Shown here piece after piece: positions 16,838 to 26,553 of a DNA stretch of 57,772 bases (positions are counted from its first letter, which is position 1; the number at the start of each line of letters is the position of its first letter). The stretch lies in NCBI GenBank assembly GCA_017622875.1, contig JAGAQG010000068.1, forward strand, positions 1 through 57,772. Reading direction: 5' to 3'. Both the position numbers and the translations under genes were made by a program. Source of the DNA: Lachnospiraceae bacterium (GTDB taxonomy: Bacteria; Bacillota; Clostridia; Lachnospirales; Lachnospiraceae). The notes beneath the pieces were generated by a model that did not search any database, had not been told where the DNA came from, and saw only the letters and a list, made by a program, of their open reading frames with translations.

Positions 16838-19800
16838 CTACAGTTCTTCCTCTACCATGCTCTTTTCTTTGTTAAAGAGATCATAAACACAAGGAATTAC
16901 GAACAGTGTAAGGAGTGTACCATAAGTCAGACCGCCTACCATGGTAATGGACATTGGCTGCATCATAACAGAGCCCTCACCCATGCCAAATGCAGAAGGC
17001 AGCATTGCAAGAATTGTTGTAAGCGCTGTCATTAAGATTGGACGAAGTCGTGTGATACCGGCCTCGATAATCGCGTCTTTCTTACTCTTGCCTTCCTTTC
17101 TGGCCTGATTAATATAATCGATCAATACAATACCATTGTTTACGATCACACCTGCCAGCATGATAAATCCAAGCATTGCAATAACACTCAATTCCTTTCC
17201 TGTAAAGAACAATGCAAGGAAACCACCTGTACATGCCAATGGAATCGTAAACAGAATGATAAATGGTGATTTTAAGGACTGGAACTGTGCCACCATAATC
17301 AGATAAATGAAAATGATCGCCAATACTGCCATTAACACCAGCTGGCTCATAGCTTCATTGATGGTTTCATCCTCACCAGCCATTTCAACGCTGTATCCTT
17401 CCGGAATCTCCATAGCATCAAGCTTTTCCTGAACCGCATCACTTACCAAAGTTACATTATGGTCATCGTCAATTGCACAGGATACCGTCACATATCTTGT
17501 CTGCGCATCACGGTAAATCGTGCTTAAAGTTGTTGTCTCTTCCATTGTACAGAAATCCGTCAATGGAATTTCTTTTTCTTCCCCTTCCTTATCTGTATAA
17601 GTATAGGTCAGAGATTTAATGTCACCCAGCTGCAGTTCAGACTGTCCTTCTGTCTGGAGGTATACTTCATAGTCCTTGATATCTGTAGAAATGGTCGTTG
17701 CACTTGTGCTGCTTGCCATTTCCGCATATACCAGCTGGAATACCTGCGCAACTGTCAGTCCATATTCTGCTGCTTTTTCCTTATCTACATTAATTGTCCA
17801 CTGTGGAGTTGTATCATCCAGACCATCTTCCACATCTGTCGTTCCTTCTGTTTCTTCTACGATTTTTGCTACCTCAGCAGCGATTTCCTGCAAAGTATCC
17901 AAATCACTTCCCTTGATTTTAATCGAAAGACCACTTCCAAAATATGCAGAGAAATCAGACGATCCTGAGCTGCTTTCTACCAGGCATGCCATATCTTTTG
18001 TACGCTCTGCGATTTCTTCAGAAATCTGCGCTGCTGTTACATCCGTATTTTCCTCCAGAAGTATGTACATCGTTGCCGTGTCTGAACCGCCGCTCATCAG
18101 GCTCATGGTAGAACTTCCGCCTGCCGTAGCACCGATGGTCTCGATACCTTCAATATCTGAAATTCTTTCTACTACTTCATTTGTATAGTCCGTTAATTCT
18201 TCAAAAGTATAAATTTCACCTTCCTGAGGTCCTACAGTTACAGTCAGCTGACCTGTTTCCATATCCATATCCATGAAAGTCATACCCTTTGACAGGCAGG
18301 CTCCTGCGCTGACTACCAGAAGCACAAGGGTCACGATTAATACCAATGCTCTTTTACTTAAACATTTTTCAAGGAATTTTCCATATCCCTGACTGAGCTT
18401 GTCAAACCACGGTGTCTTCACATCTTTTGTTGTACGAAGTGTAAAGGAGGACATGGCCGGTACGACCGTCAGCGCAACGATCAGGCTGGCCAGCAATGTA
18501 AATGCGATTGTCAATGCCAGATCTACAAATAACTGTCTTGTAATACCATCTGTAAAAATAATTGGAATATATACACTGACAGTTGTCAAAGTAGAAGCGA
18601 TGATCGCACCTGCTACCTGATCAGAGCCCTCTACACAAGCTTTTCTGATAGAAAGTCCCTCATTTCTCAGTCGATAGATATTTTCAATAACTACGATGGA
18701 GTTGTCTACTAACATACCAATTCCCAACATTAAACCTGACATGGAAATAATGTTCAATGAAATATCTGTAAAGTACATTAATACAATTGCTGTAATTACT
18801 GACAATGGAATGGAAACTGCGATTACGATGGTCGGTCTCCAGTCTTTTAAGAATACGATCAAGACAAGTACCGCAAGAATCGCACCGATGATCATATTTT
18901 CCATGACACTGTTTACAATCATATCAATATAAACACCCTGATCCATTAAAACAGTAAAATGCAGTCCGTCGTTCTGCTTTTCCAGACTATCAAATTTATC
19001 CAGAATTCTGTCGGTTACTTCGCCTGTAGAATATCCTGTCTGTTTTTCAAAGGTCAGAACGATGCCCGGATTTCCGTTAATGATCGCATAACTTTCATCG
19101 GAATTATCCAGAACTTCCACATTTGCTACATCACAGATACGAATCAGACCAACAGAGTCCATACCCATATCCATAAGTACCAGATTTTCCAATTCATCGA
19201 TACTCTTTACCGCCTCACCGACACGTACAAGGTACTGGGTATCGTCATCATAAGCATAGCCGGCCGGCATATCAAAGTTCTGTGCAACAATCAGCCCTGA
19301 CAATGTTTCGATTGTCAGAATTCCTGTCATATCTGCCGAATCCAGCGCAGTTTCTTTTGCATCTTTCAATGCAGTCTTTGCTTCTTCCAGGGAATTTGAT
19401 GCTACAGAAAGATCTGCGGCCACACTTCCCAGTTCCATCGCTGCTTTTGCAGCTTCCAAATTGATCGTATCCGTCGCAGTACCAAGAAGGTCTTTCTGTT
19501 CACTGAGCATGATCAGTGCTTCTTCCATCTGATCAATGCCTTTATCCATCTGAGTAATGGCCGCATCTAATGCTGGCACGATTTTATAAATATCTTCAAA
19601 TTTTTCTACTTTTACAAGACCGGATTTATTCACTGCCGCAAACTGTGCTAAAACTCCCTGGTCAAGCGCTGCCAGACCTTCTTTTGCCTGTGTATAACCG
19701 GCCAGCGTCGTTTCCAGTTCCTGTATCTTTTCTTTTATAACTGCAATCTGAGCCTCTGCAGCTTCCGTTGATTCTCCTGTTCCCTCACCTTCAGTTTCTT

Positions 19801-20803
19801 CTGACGGTGTTTCCGGCAAAGCTGTTCCTTCCAAAACAGCCAACTGCTGTTTTAAAGCTTCTACGGCCTTCTCAATTTCAGGAACCTGCGGTTCTAAAAG
19901 TGTAATCGCATCGACCAGCTGCTGTCTCTGGGTTTCCAGATTTTTAAAATCCTCCGACGCCAGCTGTTCCGCCAGAGTATCCCGCATTTCTTCCAGCTGA
20001 GGCTTCTGTTTCTTCAGTGTATTTAACTGTTCCTTTAATTCACTTTCAGCCTCTGTCAGCTGTTCCTTCCCTTCAATGGTCTGATCAAAGACTTCATTTA
20101 ACTGGTCTGGAGCTTCCTTGATAGCCGCTTTTCCGTCTGCAATCTCTGCTTCCGCATCACTGATTTCTTTCTCAGCATCAGTAAATTCCCCTTTAATTTC
20201 TTTCTGCACAAGTGAGTTGATTGCATCAATCTTTGTCTGATCCAGCGTAATCACGACTTTTTCTTCCAGCTGTCCAACACTGGATACGGATGCAACACCC
20301 TCCAGAGATTCTAATGCCGGAGTCAGATCGTTTTCTACATAGTTTGCCAGATTCAGGGCACCCATGCTCTCCACATCCACTGCTGCTGTCATAATCGGCA
20401 GCATATCAGGATTGATCTGCATGATCATTGGGGTTCCCACATTGTCTCCCCAATAGCCGGACAGCTGATCCAGACTCTGCTGAATCTCGATGACTACCGA
20501 ATCCATACTGACACTCTGTTCATATTCACAAGTTACAATCGAATAACTGTTATAAGACATAGAGCCTACATTCTTAATTCCTGTGGTAGTTGCCATTGCC
20601 GCTTCAATCGGCGCTGTAACTTCCATTTCCACCTTTTCCGGGCTGGCTCCAATATCTGTCGTAATAATAAGTGCATACTGTAAGCTCATATCCGGGAGCA
20701 GGTCTGTGGTCATACGGGTCAGCGATACAACGCCCAATACGATTACCAGTAATACTGCCACCAACACGGTATATGGCTTTTTGACACTAAACTTTGATAT
20801 CAT
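16838..20803 (-). CDS. RND-family efflux transporter with long coiled-coil insertion
   Basis: This is a 1321-residue proton-driven exporter of the AcrB/HAE type. TM1 is near residue 10 (PYTVLVAVLLVIVLGVVSL). The porter region has GASPEKVEMEVTAPIE. The TM2-TM6 block starts with VLVLIVFLKDWRPTIVIAVSIPLS and contains GMLVDNSIVVIENI; the mirrored C-terminal half contains GVIVNNGIVLIDYIN. Typical homologues have about 1020-1050 residues. The excess is an insert at about 195-515, rich in E, K, Q and A heptads and predicted as coiled coil. No adaptor gene is adjacent. The start at 20803 is chosen for its AGGAGGAAGTAT site; the upstream ATG at 20860 lies within the -10 box. Confidence 0.92.
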   Translation of the reverse strand: MISKFSVKKPYTVLVAVLLVIVLGVVSLTRMTTDLLPDMSLQYALIITTDIGASPEKVEMEVTAPIEAAMATTTGIKNVGSMSYNSYSIVTCEYEQSVSMDSVVIEIQQSLDQLSGYWGDNVGTPMIMQINPDMLPIMTAAVDVESMGALNLANYVENDLTPALESLEGVASVSSVGQLEEKVVITLDQTKIDAINSLVQKEIKGEFTDAEKEISDAEAEIADGKAAIKEAPDQLNEVFDQTIEGKEQLTEAESELKEQLNTLKKQKPQLEEMRDTLAEQLASEDFKNLETQRQQLVDAITLLEPQVPEIEKAVEALKQQLAVLEGTALPETPSEETEGEGTGESTEAAEAQIAVIKEKIQELETTLAGYTQAKEGLAALDQGVLAQFAAVNKSGLVKVEKFEDIYKIVPALDAAITQMDKGIDQMEEALIMLSEQKDLLGTATDTINLEAAKAAMELGSVAADLSVASNSLEEAKTALKDAKETALDSADMTGILTIETLSGLIVAQNFDMPAGYAYDDDTQYLVRVGEAVKSIDELENLVLMDMGMDSVGLIRICDVANVEVLDNSDESYAIINGNPGIVLTFEKQTGYSTGEVTDRILDKFDSLEKQNDGLHFTVLMDQGVYIDMIVNSVMENMIIGAILAVLVLIVFLKDWRPTIVIAVSIPLSVITAIVLMYFTDISLNIISMSGLMLGIGMLVDNSIVVIENIYRLRNEGLSIRKACVEGSDQVAGAIIASTLTTVSVYIPIIFTDGITRQLFVDLALTIAFTLLASLIVALTVVPAMSSFTLRTTKDVKTPWFDKLSQGYGKFLEKCLSKRALVLIVTLVLLVVSAGACLSKGMTFMDMDMETGQLTVTVGPQEGEIYTFEELTDYTNEVVERISDIEGIETIGATAGGSSTMSLMSGGSDTATMYILLEENTDVTAAQISEEIAERTKDMACLVESSSGSSDFSAYFGSGLSIKIKGSDLDTLQEIAAEVAKIVEETEGTTDVEDGLDDTTPQWTINVDKEKAAEYGLTVAQVFQLVYAEMASSTSATTISTDIKDYEVYLQTEGQSELQLGDIKSLTYTYTDKEGEEKEIPLTDFCTMEETTTLSTIYRDAQTRYVTVSCAIDDDHNVTLVSDAVQEKLDAMEIPEGYSVEMAGEDETINEAMSQLVLMAVLAIIFIYLIMVAQFQSLKSPFIILFTIPLACTGGFLALFFTGKELSVIAMLGFIMLAGVIVNNGIVLIDYINQARKEGKSKKDAIIEAGITRLRPILMTALTTILAMLPSAFGMGEGSVMMQPMSITMVGGLTYGTLLTLFVIPCVYDLFNKEKSMVEEEL

Positions 20804-20821
20804 ATACTTCCTCCTGTTTTT

Positions 20822-20883
20822 ACCGACCGACTGGTCGGTCAGAATTTCTTGTTCTATCATACTCCTTCAATTTTTTAAGTCAA
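20822..20883 (-). promoter_or_regulatory. Promoter and TetR operator of the RND pump
   Basis: TTGACT (20878-20883) and TATGAT (20856-20861) are separated by 16 bp. Just downstream lies ACCGACCGACTGGTCGGTCA (20822-20841), a near-perfect palindrome with core GACCGAC/GTCGGTC, which is the classic TetR/AcrR operator form. The operator covers the early transcribed region between the start point and the ribosome site. Confidence 0.85.
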
Positions 20884-20931
20884 TATCCATGAAAAAGATT
20901 TAATTCTTTTTTTAGAAATCTTTGCCAGAAC

Positions 20932-20966
20932 TAAAAAACAAGAACAGGGCATCCACGCCCTGTTCC
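20932..20966 (-). terminator. Terminator of the fumarase operon
   Basis: GAACAGGGC (20942-20950) and GCCCTGTTC (20957-20965) form a perfect stem, followed on the minus strand by TTGTTTTTTAG. It lies 22 bases past the fumB stop. Confidence 0.88.
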
Positions 20967-20987
20967 TGAAAACCTCACGATTATATT

Positions 20988-21554
20988 TTATTTCTTCTCA
21001 CTGCATTTTTCCAAGTAAGCCTTTCTTCCATCTTCGTAAAGATTATTCCCTTCACTGTCAATGATAACGACCAGTGGCATATCTTCTACATACAGCTCCC
21101 TCAATGCCTCTGCACCCAAATCTTCATAGGCAATCAGCTCACATTTTTTAATACATTTGGCAAGCAATGCACCTGCACCGCCGATCGCACCAAAATAGAC
21201 GCCTGAATATTTCTTCATAGCACCCACAACTTCCGGGAGTCTGGCACCTTTTCCGATCATTCCTCTGGCACCCACGCTCATCATGGTTGGGGCATAGGCG
21301 TCCATACGTCCGCTGGTGGTCGGTCCTGCGGAACCAATGACCTGTCCCGGTTTTGCAGGAGTCGGGCCAACATAATAGATCGTCGCATCCTTTGGATCAA
21401 ATGGCAATTTCTCGCCCCTTGCGAGTGCTTCACACATTCTTTTGTGTCCTGCATCTCTGGAGGTATAAATGGTTCCTGTCAGATAAACTGAATCCCCGGC
21501 ATGTAATGTTTTTGCCAATTCTTCTGTTAATGGTAATGTAATATGTCTTTCCAT
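20988..21554 (-). CDS. Class I fumarate hydratase, beta subunit
   Basis: This 188-residue subunit is the C-terminal half of the [4Fe-4S] fumarase/tartrate dehydratase family. Motifs include GDSVYLTGTIYTSRDAGHKRM, GPTTSGRMDAYAP, GMIGKGAR and FGAIGGAGALLAK. With the alpha subunit it hydrates fumarate to malate. Tartrate dehydratase (TtdB) is a close alternative, but general context favours fumarase. It starts three bases after the alpha gene stop. Confidence 0.92.
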   Translation of the reverse strand: MERHITLPLTEELAKTLHAGDSVYLTGTIYTSRDAGHKRMCEALARGEKLPFDPKDATIYYVGPTPAKPGQVIGSAGPTTSGRMDAYAPTMMSVGARGMIGKGARLPEVVGAMKKYSGVYFGAIGGAGALLAKCIKKCELIAYEDLGAEALRELYVEDMPLVVIIDSEGNNLYEDGRKAYLEKCSEKK

Positions 21555-21556
21555 AA

Positions 21557-22399
21557 TTAAATTACCTCCGTTTTATGACGTGTCACATGGCAGTTAATAT
21601 TGATGGCACATGGCATTCCTGCAATGTGAGTCGGTAATGTTTCAATGTTTAAGCCGATGGCTGTTGTTTTTCCGCCAAATCCCTGTGGCCCAATGCCAAG
21701 CTGATTGATTTTTTCAAGCATTTCCACTTCCAGATCTGCATAAAATGGGTCCGGATTTGATGAATCCAGCGGTCGCATTAACGCTTTCTTCGCAAGCAGT
21801 GCTGCTTTATCGAAGGTTCCTCCGATTCCTACACCTACCACCATTGGCGGACATGGATTTGGTCCTGCCGCTTCTACTGTCTCAATGATAAAATCTTTGA
21901 TACCCTGTAATCCTGCGGATGGTTTGAACATACGGATAGCACTCATATTTTCACTGCCAAAGCCCTTCGGTCCTACTGTAATCTTAATTTCTTCCCCCGG
22001 TACGATTTCTGTATAAATCATTGCCGGTGTATTATCGCCAGTGTTTCCACGACGAACAGGATCTGCTACCACTGATTTTCTTAAATATCCTTCTGCATAG
22101 CCGCGTCTGACACCTTCATTGATGGCGTCTGTCAAATTTCCGCCTGTAATATGTACATCTTGACCGATCTCTAAAAATACACAGGCCATTCCTGTGTCCT
22201 GACAGATTGGTACATTGTTTGCATCAGCAATTTCGAAGTTTTCAATAATCTTGTCCAGAACGCCCTGAGCGGTTTCCCAATCTTCACAGGCTCTGCAGTT
22301 TTTGATGGCGCATTTTACATCTTCCGGCAGGTGCTCATTCGCTTCAATGCATAATCTTGCAACAACTTCTGTAATCTGCGCTGCAGTAATCTCTCTCAT
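21557..22399 (-). CDS. Class I fumarate hydratase, alpha subunit
   Basis: This 280-residue subunit binds the [4Fe-4S] cluster. It shows PICQDTGMACVFLEIGQ near residue 63, GNTGDNTPAMIYTEIVPG, and GIGGTFDKAALLAKKALMRP, with the conserved Cys residues around 66, 182 and 270. It forms the enzyme with the downstream beta subunit. An AGGAGGAAAATACT site precedes the ATG. The oxygen-sensitive class I form fits an anaerobe. Confidence 0.92.
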   Translation of the reverse strand: MREITAAQITEVVARLCIEANEHLPEDVKCAIKNCRACEDWETAQGVLDKIIENFEIADANNVPICQDTGMACVFLEIGQDVHITGGNLTDAINEGVRRGYAEGYLRKSVVADPVRRGNTGDNTPAMIYTEIVPGEEIKITVGPKGFGSENMSAIRMFKPSAGLQGIKDFIIETVEAAGPNPCPPMVVGVGIGGTFDKAALLAKKALMRPLDSSNPDPFYADLEVEMLEKINQLGIGPQGFGGKTTAIGLNIETLPTHIAGMPCAININCHVTRHKTEVI

Positions 22400-22505
22400 A
22401 GTATTTTCCTCCTCACTTCCTATCTATCTTATCATATTTCTGCTGCATCTGCATATCTTATTATGCATGTGAAAATGTAGTTTTTATAATTTTGTGAGGG
22501 AAAGC

Positions 22506-23156
22506 ATGAAAAAGATTCTAATCGCTGGAAATGAAAAAGATGTCGGAAACTACGTAGAGGTCGTAAAATATTTAGGCGCTGACCCCATCGTGACCCTGCA
22601 CCCGGAATCCATCTACTCCTTTGACGGATTGATTCTGCCTGGCGGCGGAGACATCTGCCCGTCCTACTTTGACCAGCCGGTCATTGATACAAGAAAACCT
22701 GACCCGGATCTTGACAGAGCACAGTTTTATATTCTGTATCAATTTTTACATACACACAAACCAATCCTGGGAATCTGTAAGGGAATGCAGCTTTTGAATG
22801 TCTTCTTTGGCGGTGACCTGAATCAGCATGTGGAAACGGAAAATCTCCATGCATGGAACGGCGCTGATCAATGGCATCAGACAACAGTCTTAAAAGATTC
22901 TTTGTTGGAAAAGCTCTATGGCACAGAATTTGAAGTAAATTCTGCTCATCATCAAAGCATTGGTGCTCCGGGACAGGATCTGGAAATTATCCAATATTCC
23001 AAAGATGGCGTCCCAGAAGCCATAAAACACGATCATTTGCCGCTTTTAGGTGTCCAATGGCATCCCGAGCGCATGTGCTTATCGCATAAAAAAAGCGGCA
23101 CCGTTTCCGGCACCGCCATATTCCGCTGGTTCTTAAATCCTGCTTCTGTTTGTTAA
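22506..23156 (+). CDS. Gamma-glutamyl-gamma-aminobutyrate hydrolase family (peptidase C26)
   Basis: This 216-residue class I glutamine amidotransferase-like hydrolase has LPGGGDICPSYF near residue 44, the nucleophile Cys91 in GICKGMQLLN, and QWHPERM near residue 195 supplying His and Glu. PuuD-like members hydrolyse gamma-glutamyl amides. The start is placed at the ATG at 22506 with AGGGAAAGC in front; a GTG four codons earlier overlaps that site. The substrate is not defined here. It converges on hisS. Confidence 0.88.
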   Translation: MKKILIAGNEKDVGNYVEVVKYLGADPIVTLHPESIYSFDGLILPGGGDICPSYFDQPVIDTRKPDPDLDRAQFYILYQFLHTHKPILGICKGMQLLNVFFGGDLNQHVETENLHAWNGADQWHQTTVLKDSLLEKLYGTEFEVNSAHHQSIGAPGQDLEIIQYSKDGVPEAIKHDHLPLLGVQWHPERMCLSHKKSGTVSGTAIFRWFLNPASVC

Positions 23157-23168
23157 AAAAGAAGTTTC

Positions 23169-24431
23169 TTAGCGTCTGTAAACTTTCTCAAACTGTGTAT
23201 AGCCTTCTTTTTCAAGCAGGCTGATCTGCTGCTTCATATTTTTCTTCATAGGCTGGATCGTAACAGTCGTTCCGGCCTCACGAAGCTCTTTCGCTTTTGC
23301 GAAAAGTTCCATTTTCTTTTCTGTAGGAACGCCTTTTTCAATGAGGATTGCAAGGTTATTGCTGTCAATCTTCATTTCGCCTTCCAGCTTATCCTTTAAG
23401 ATTGTGATAATACGTTCAAAGCCGATGGAGAATCCGCTTGCACATACATCCTGACCGCTGAATTTACCGATCATCTTATCATATCTTCCGCCGCCTGCGA
23501 TGGAGAATCCATATCCATCGATGGTAATTTCAAAGATCGGGCCAGTGTAGTAACCCATACCGCGTACTAATGTAGGATCAAATACAACGCTGACATGTTC
23601 ATTTACCATAGCTTCTGCACAGGAAATGATTTCTTCCATAGCAGAAACTACAGATGCGTCCAGATATTCTTCACTGACATCTTTGCAGAATTCTTCGCAG
23701 GAATTTGTATTTAAGTTTTCATAAATTGAAAGATATTTATCTACAACTTCTTCCGGATGTCCGTTTTCTACCAGTTCTTTACGGATTCCATCTAAACCAA
23801 TCTTGTCAAATTTATCCAGAGAGATCAATACAGATGGTACATCTTCTTCTTTAAAACCTGCCTGAAGGCAGATTGCTGTTAAGATTTTTCTGTCATTTAC
23901 ATGAACTGTAAACGCATCAATGCCAACTGTTTCGAAAATCTTTGTAAGCATTCCGGAAGTAGCACCAATCAGCTCGATTTCTGCCAGGTTTGTTTCATCA
24001 CCTAAAATATCAATATCGCACTGTGTGAACTGACGGAAACGTCCCTTCTGTGGGTTATCTGCACGCCATACGTTACCAATCTGTAATGCCTTGAAAGGTG
24101 TTGGCAATTTTTGATTGTTGTTTGCATAATATCTTGCAAGCGGTAATGTTAAATCATAGCGAAGTCCGTTATCAGCGTACTCATGAGTACCTTTTTCAAT
24201 CGCTCTATTTAAATCAGCCCCTCTTTTCATTACCTTAAAGATCAGCTTTTCATTATCGCCGCCCTGTTTGGAAGTTAAATTTTCAATGTGTTCCATCACA
24301 GGTGTCTCGATTTCCATAAAACCATATTTTGCATAACTTTCCTTGATCATGCCTAAAACATACTCTCTCAGTCGCATGTCAGAAGGAAGCATATCGCACA
24401 TACCTTTTACAGGTGTCTTAATAAATTTCAT
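23169..24431 (-). CDS. hisS: Histidine--tRNA ligase
   Basis: This 420-residue class II synthetase charges tRNA-His. It has motif 2 around ALQIGNVWRADNPQKGRFRQFTQCDIDILG and the histidine-specific blocks RGMGYYTGPIFEI and SIAGGGRYDKMIGKF. A C-terminal anticodon-binding domain runs from about residue 335. It is the last gene of the rel-hemZ row on this strand. TGAGGAGATTAGT precedes the ATG. No T-box leader is visible. Confidence 0.95.
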   Translation of the reverse strand: MKFIKTPVKGMCDMLPSDMRLREYVLGMIKESYAKYGFMEIETPVMEHIENLTSKQGGDNEKLIFKVMKRGADLNRAIEKGTHEYADNGLRYDLTLPLARYYANNNQKLPTPFKALQIGNVWRADNPQKGRFRQFTQCDIDILGDETNLAEIELIGATSGMLTKIFETVGIDAFTVHVNDRKILTAICLQAGFKEEDVPSVLISLDKFDKIGLDGIRKELVENGHPEEVVDKYLSIYENLNTNSCEEFCKDVSEEYLDASVVSAMEEIISCAEAMVNEHVSVVFDPTLVRGMGYYTGPIFEITIDGYGFSIAGGGRYDKMIGKFSGQDVCASGFSIGFERIITILKDKLEGEMKIDSNNLAILIEKGVPTEKKMELFAKAKELREAGTTVTIQPMKKNMKQQISLLEKEGYTQFEKVYRR

Positions 24432-24455
24432 ACTAATCTCCTCATATCTTGTTCT

Positions 24456-25076
24456 TTATAATAAGTTATCACTTTTGTCCCATAAGTCAACTTCCAATTT
24501 CGGAAAATCAATGACTTTATCAATATCAATTTCATGAATCATCTTAATGAAAGCCAGGAAATATCTCATATCAAAGTTCTTCACTTCATCAATCATCAGT
24601 TCAATGGCTGTCTCTTTATCAAAAGCCTTACGGTATGGTCGGTCTGAAACCAATGCCACGAACATATTTACGATGCGTAAGACTCTCGCCCCACTTGGGA
24701 TGTCCGTTGCCACCAGATTTCTCGGATAACCGCTGCCATCATAATTTTCATGATGATATAGAATGCTCTCCAAAATAAAATCCGAATAGTCATATCTCAT
24801 CAAAATATCATAACCGATTTTTACGTGGGAACGTCTGCGGACCATCTCTTCTACTTCCAAAACTTCTTTTCCCTGTTCATAAGCCGTATGAGCCACCTGT
24901 AATTTTCCAAGATCATGCAAAAAACCTGCAATGGCAAGTTCTCTCGATCTTTCATAGGAAAATCCCACTCTCTTTGCAAGCAAAAAGGCCAGGTTCGCTA
25001 CTTTCATTCCATGAAGGAGTTCATCCTCCACTTCTGCTTTCATGACTTTATATAAGGATAGACGCTGTTCGTTCAT
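24456..25076 (-). CDS. HD-GYP-type phosphohydrolase
   Basis: This is a cytoplasmic HD-domain protein of about 206 residues. It carries FLHDLGKLQ, the later HVKIGYDIL, and the GYP-type block HHENYDGSGYP followed by SGARVLRIVNMFVALVSDRPYRKA. HD-GYP proteins hydrolyse cyclic dinucleotides, but a short stand-alone form may have another substrate. Two starts are plausible: the ATG at 25076 with AAGGAGAAAGAC, chosen here, or the ATG at 25097 with GGGAGGTCA, which overlaps the hemZ end. Confidence 0.85.
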   Translation of the reverse strand: MNEQRLSLYKVMKAEVEDELLHGMKVANLAFLLAKRVGFSYERSRELAIAGFLHDLGKLQVAHTAYEQGKEVLEVEEMVRRRSHVKIGYDILMRYDYSDFILESILYHHENYDGSGYPRNLVATDIPSGARVLRIVNMFVALVSDRPYRKAFDKETAIELMIDEVKNFDMRYFLAFIKMIHEIDIDKVIDFPKLEVDLWDKSDNLL

Positions 25077-25086
25077 GTCTTTCTCC

Positions 25087-26553
25087 TTATCGTCCATTGA
25101 CCTCCCAGAAGTCTTTCTTTCTCTGGATCATCTCATCGATTCGCTCTATGTACTGACCCACGTCCTTTACATTTTCAATACGCTCGATTCTGCCGCCCGG
25201 ATAGACCATCTTGGTAGAGGCTCCCGCACCGGCTGCTACAATGGACTGTTTTTCTTCCATAATCAAAATATTGTAGATGCCTGCTTTATCTGCTTTTGCA
25301 TAACCTACATTTTCAAAATTACCGGCCATATTTTTCTGACGGTATAAATAGTACGGCAGCAAGCCCTGTTCCATACAGGATTCATAGGTCAGATCCATGA
25401 TCTCTGCGGAATTTTCAAGCCCCATTTCTTCGTAAGTGTCTTTAAAAAGATTTAAACGGGCTGCTCGTTTGATTGCCAGAGAATGCACGGTAATGCTGTC
25501 AGGCGCAAGCGCTTTCAATTCGTTGAGAGTATGAGCCACATCATCTTTTGTTTCTCCCGGAAGTCCGATGATCAGGTCCATATTGATATTATCGAAACCA
25601 ACTTCTCTTGCCAGCTTGTAGGCGTCGATCGTCTGCTGCACCGTATGATGCCTTCCGATAATCTTTAAGGTTTCATCCTTCATTGTCTGAGGATTGACAG
25701 AAATTCTATCTACCTTATGCTTTTTGATGGCCTGCAGTTTTTCCACCGTCACGCTGTCTGGTCTTCCGGCTTCCACTGTAAACTCTTTCACATGGGTAAA
25801 ATCAAATTTCTCTTCTATTTTTGTAAGCAGTCTGTCCATCTGTCCTGCATTTAAAGTGGTCGGTGTTCCACCGCCAATGTAAACCGTATTTAATACTTTA
25901 TCTTTTAACTCTTCTGCAATGTAGTCCAGTTCCTTACAGAGCGCATCCAGATAATCATCTACACGCTTTTCCCATTTTACTAACGGATAGGAAGTAAAGG
26001 AACAGTACAGACAGGTACTTGGACAAAATGGAATTCCTACATAGAGGCTGTAGCCATCTTTGTAATCTAACTGACTTAACAGTTTCATTTCCCATTTTGC
26101 AATTTCTGTACTTAACTGAATTTTTTCTTCACTGCAGTAATAGGTCTCTTCCATATAAGCTTTGATCTCTTCATCAGAAGCACCTTCTTCCAACATTGCC
26201 ATTGGAATCTTTGTAGGACGGATACCTGTCAAAGTTCCCCACGGAAGTTTTCTGCCGCTATAATTTGACAATGCAGTATAAATCAATCGTTTAAAGCGGT
26301 CTTTTACTTCTTTTCTTGTAAGAGTTTCCGGCAGTTCTGCCTCGTCCTTATAAATAGACTGGCCGTTTTCCAATGTCTGAACTTCTACATATCCGTCTGT
26401 AAAATGTACATCCAGCTTTAATTTACATTCGGTGTCAAAGGCTTCCTTTACCTGAACACTTACTTCGGACTTTGGATAAAAGGCTTTTACCAGAGAATGA
26501 ATGTCATATTCATAACTTGGTATATTTACCTTTACTTCAATATTATCTGACAT
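25087..26553 (-). CDS. hemZ: Coproporphyrinogen dehydrogenase-like radical SAM protein HemZ
   Basis: This 488-residue radical SAM enzyme has the cluster motif CPSTCLYC at residues 177-184, then the HemN-like blocks YIGGGTPTTL, EAGRPDSVT and NMDLIIGLPGET. The N-terminal 150 residues match the HemZ-specific extension. The nominal reaction is coproporphyrinogen III oxidation; in gut Firmicutes without full haem synthesis the true role is uncertain. The start at 26553 has AAAGGAGCG in front and overlaps the hydrolase gene by 11 bases. Confidence 0.9.
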   Translation of the reverse strand: MSDNIEVKVNIPSYEYDIHSLVKAFYPKSEVSVQVKEAFDTECKLKLDVHFTDGYVEVQTLENGQSIYKDEAELPETLTRKEVKDRFKRLIYTALSNYSGRKLPWGTLTGIRPTKIPMAMLEEGASDEEIKAYMEETYYCSEEKIQLSTEIAKWEMKLLSQLDYKDGYSLYVGIPFCPSTCLYCSFTSYPLVKWEKRVDDYLDALCKELDYIAEELKDKVLNTVYIGGGTPTTLNAGQMDRLLTKIEEKFDFTHVKEFTVEAGRPDSVTVEKLQAIKKHKVDRISVNPQTMKDETLKIIGRHHTVQQTIDAYKLAREVGFDNINMDLIIGLPGETKDDVAHTLNELKALAPDSITVHSLAIKRAARLNLFKDTYEEMGLENSAEIMDLTYESCMEQGLLPYYLYRQKNMAGNFENVGYAKADKAGIYNILIMEEKQSIVAAGAGASTKMVYPGGRIERIENVKDVGQYIERIDEMIQRKKDFWEVNGR

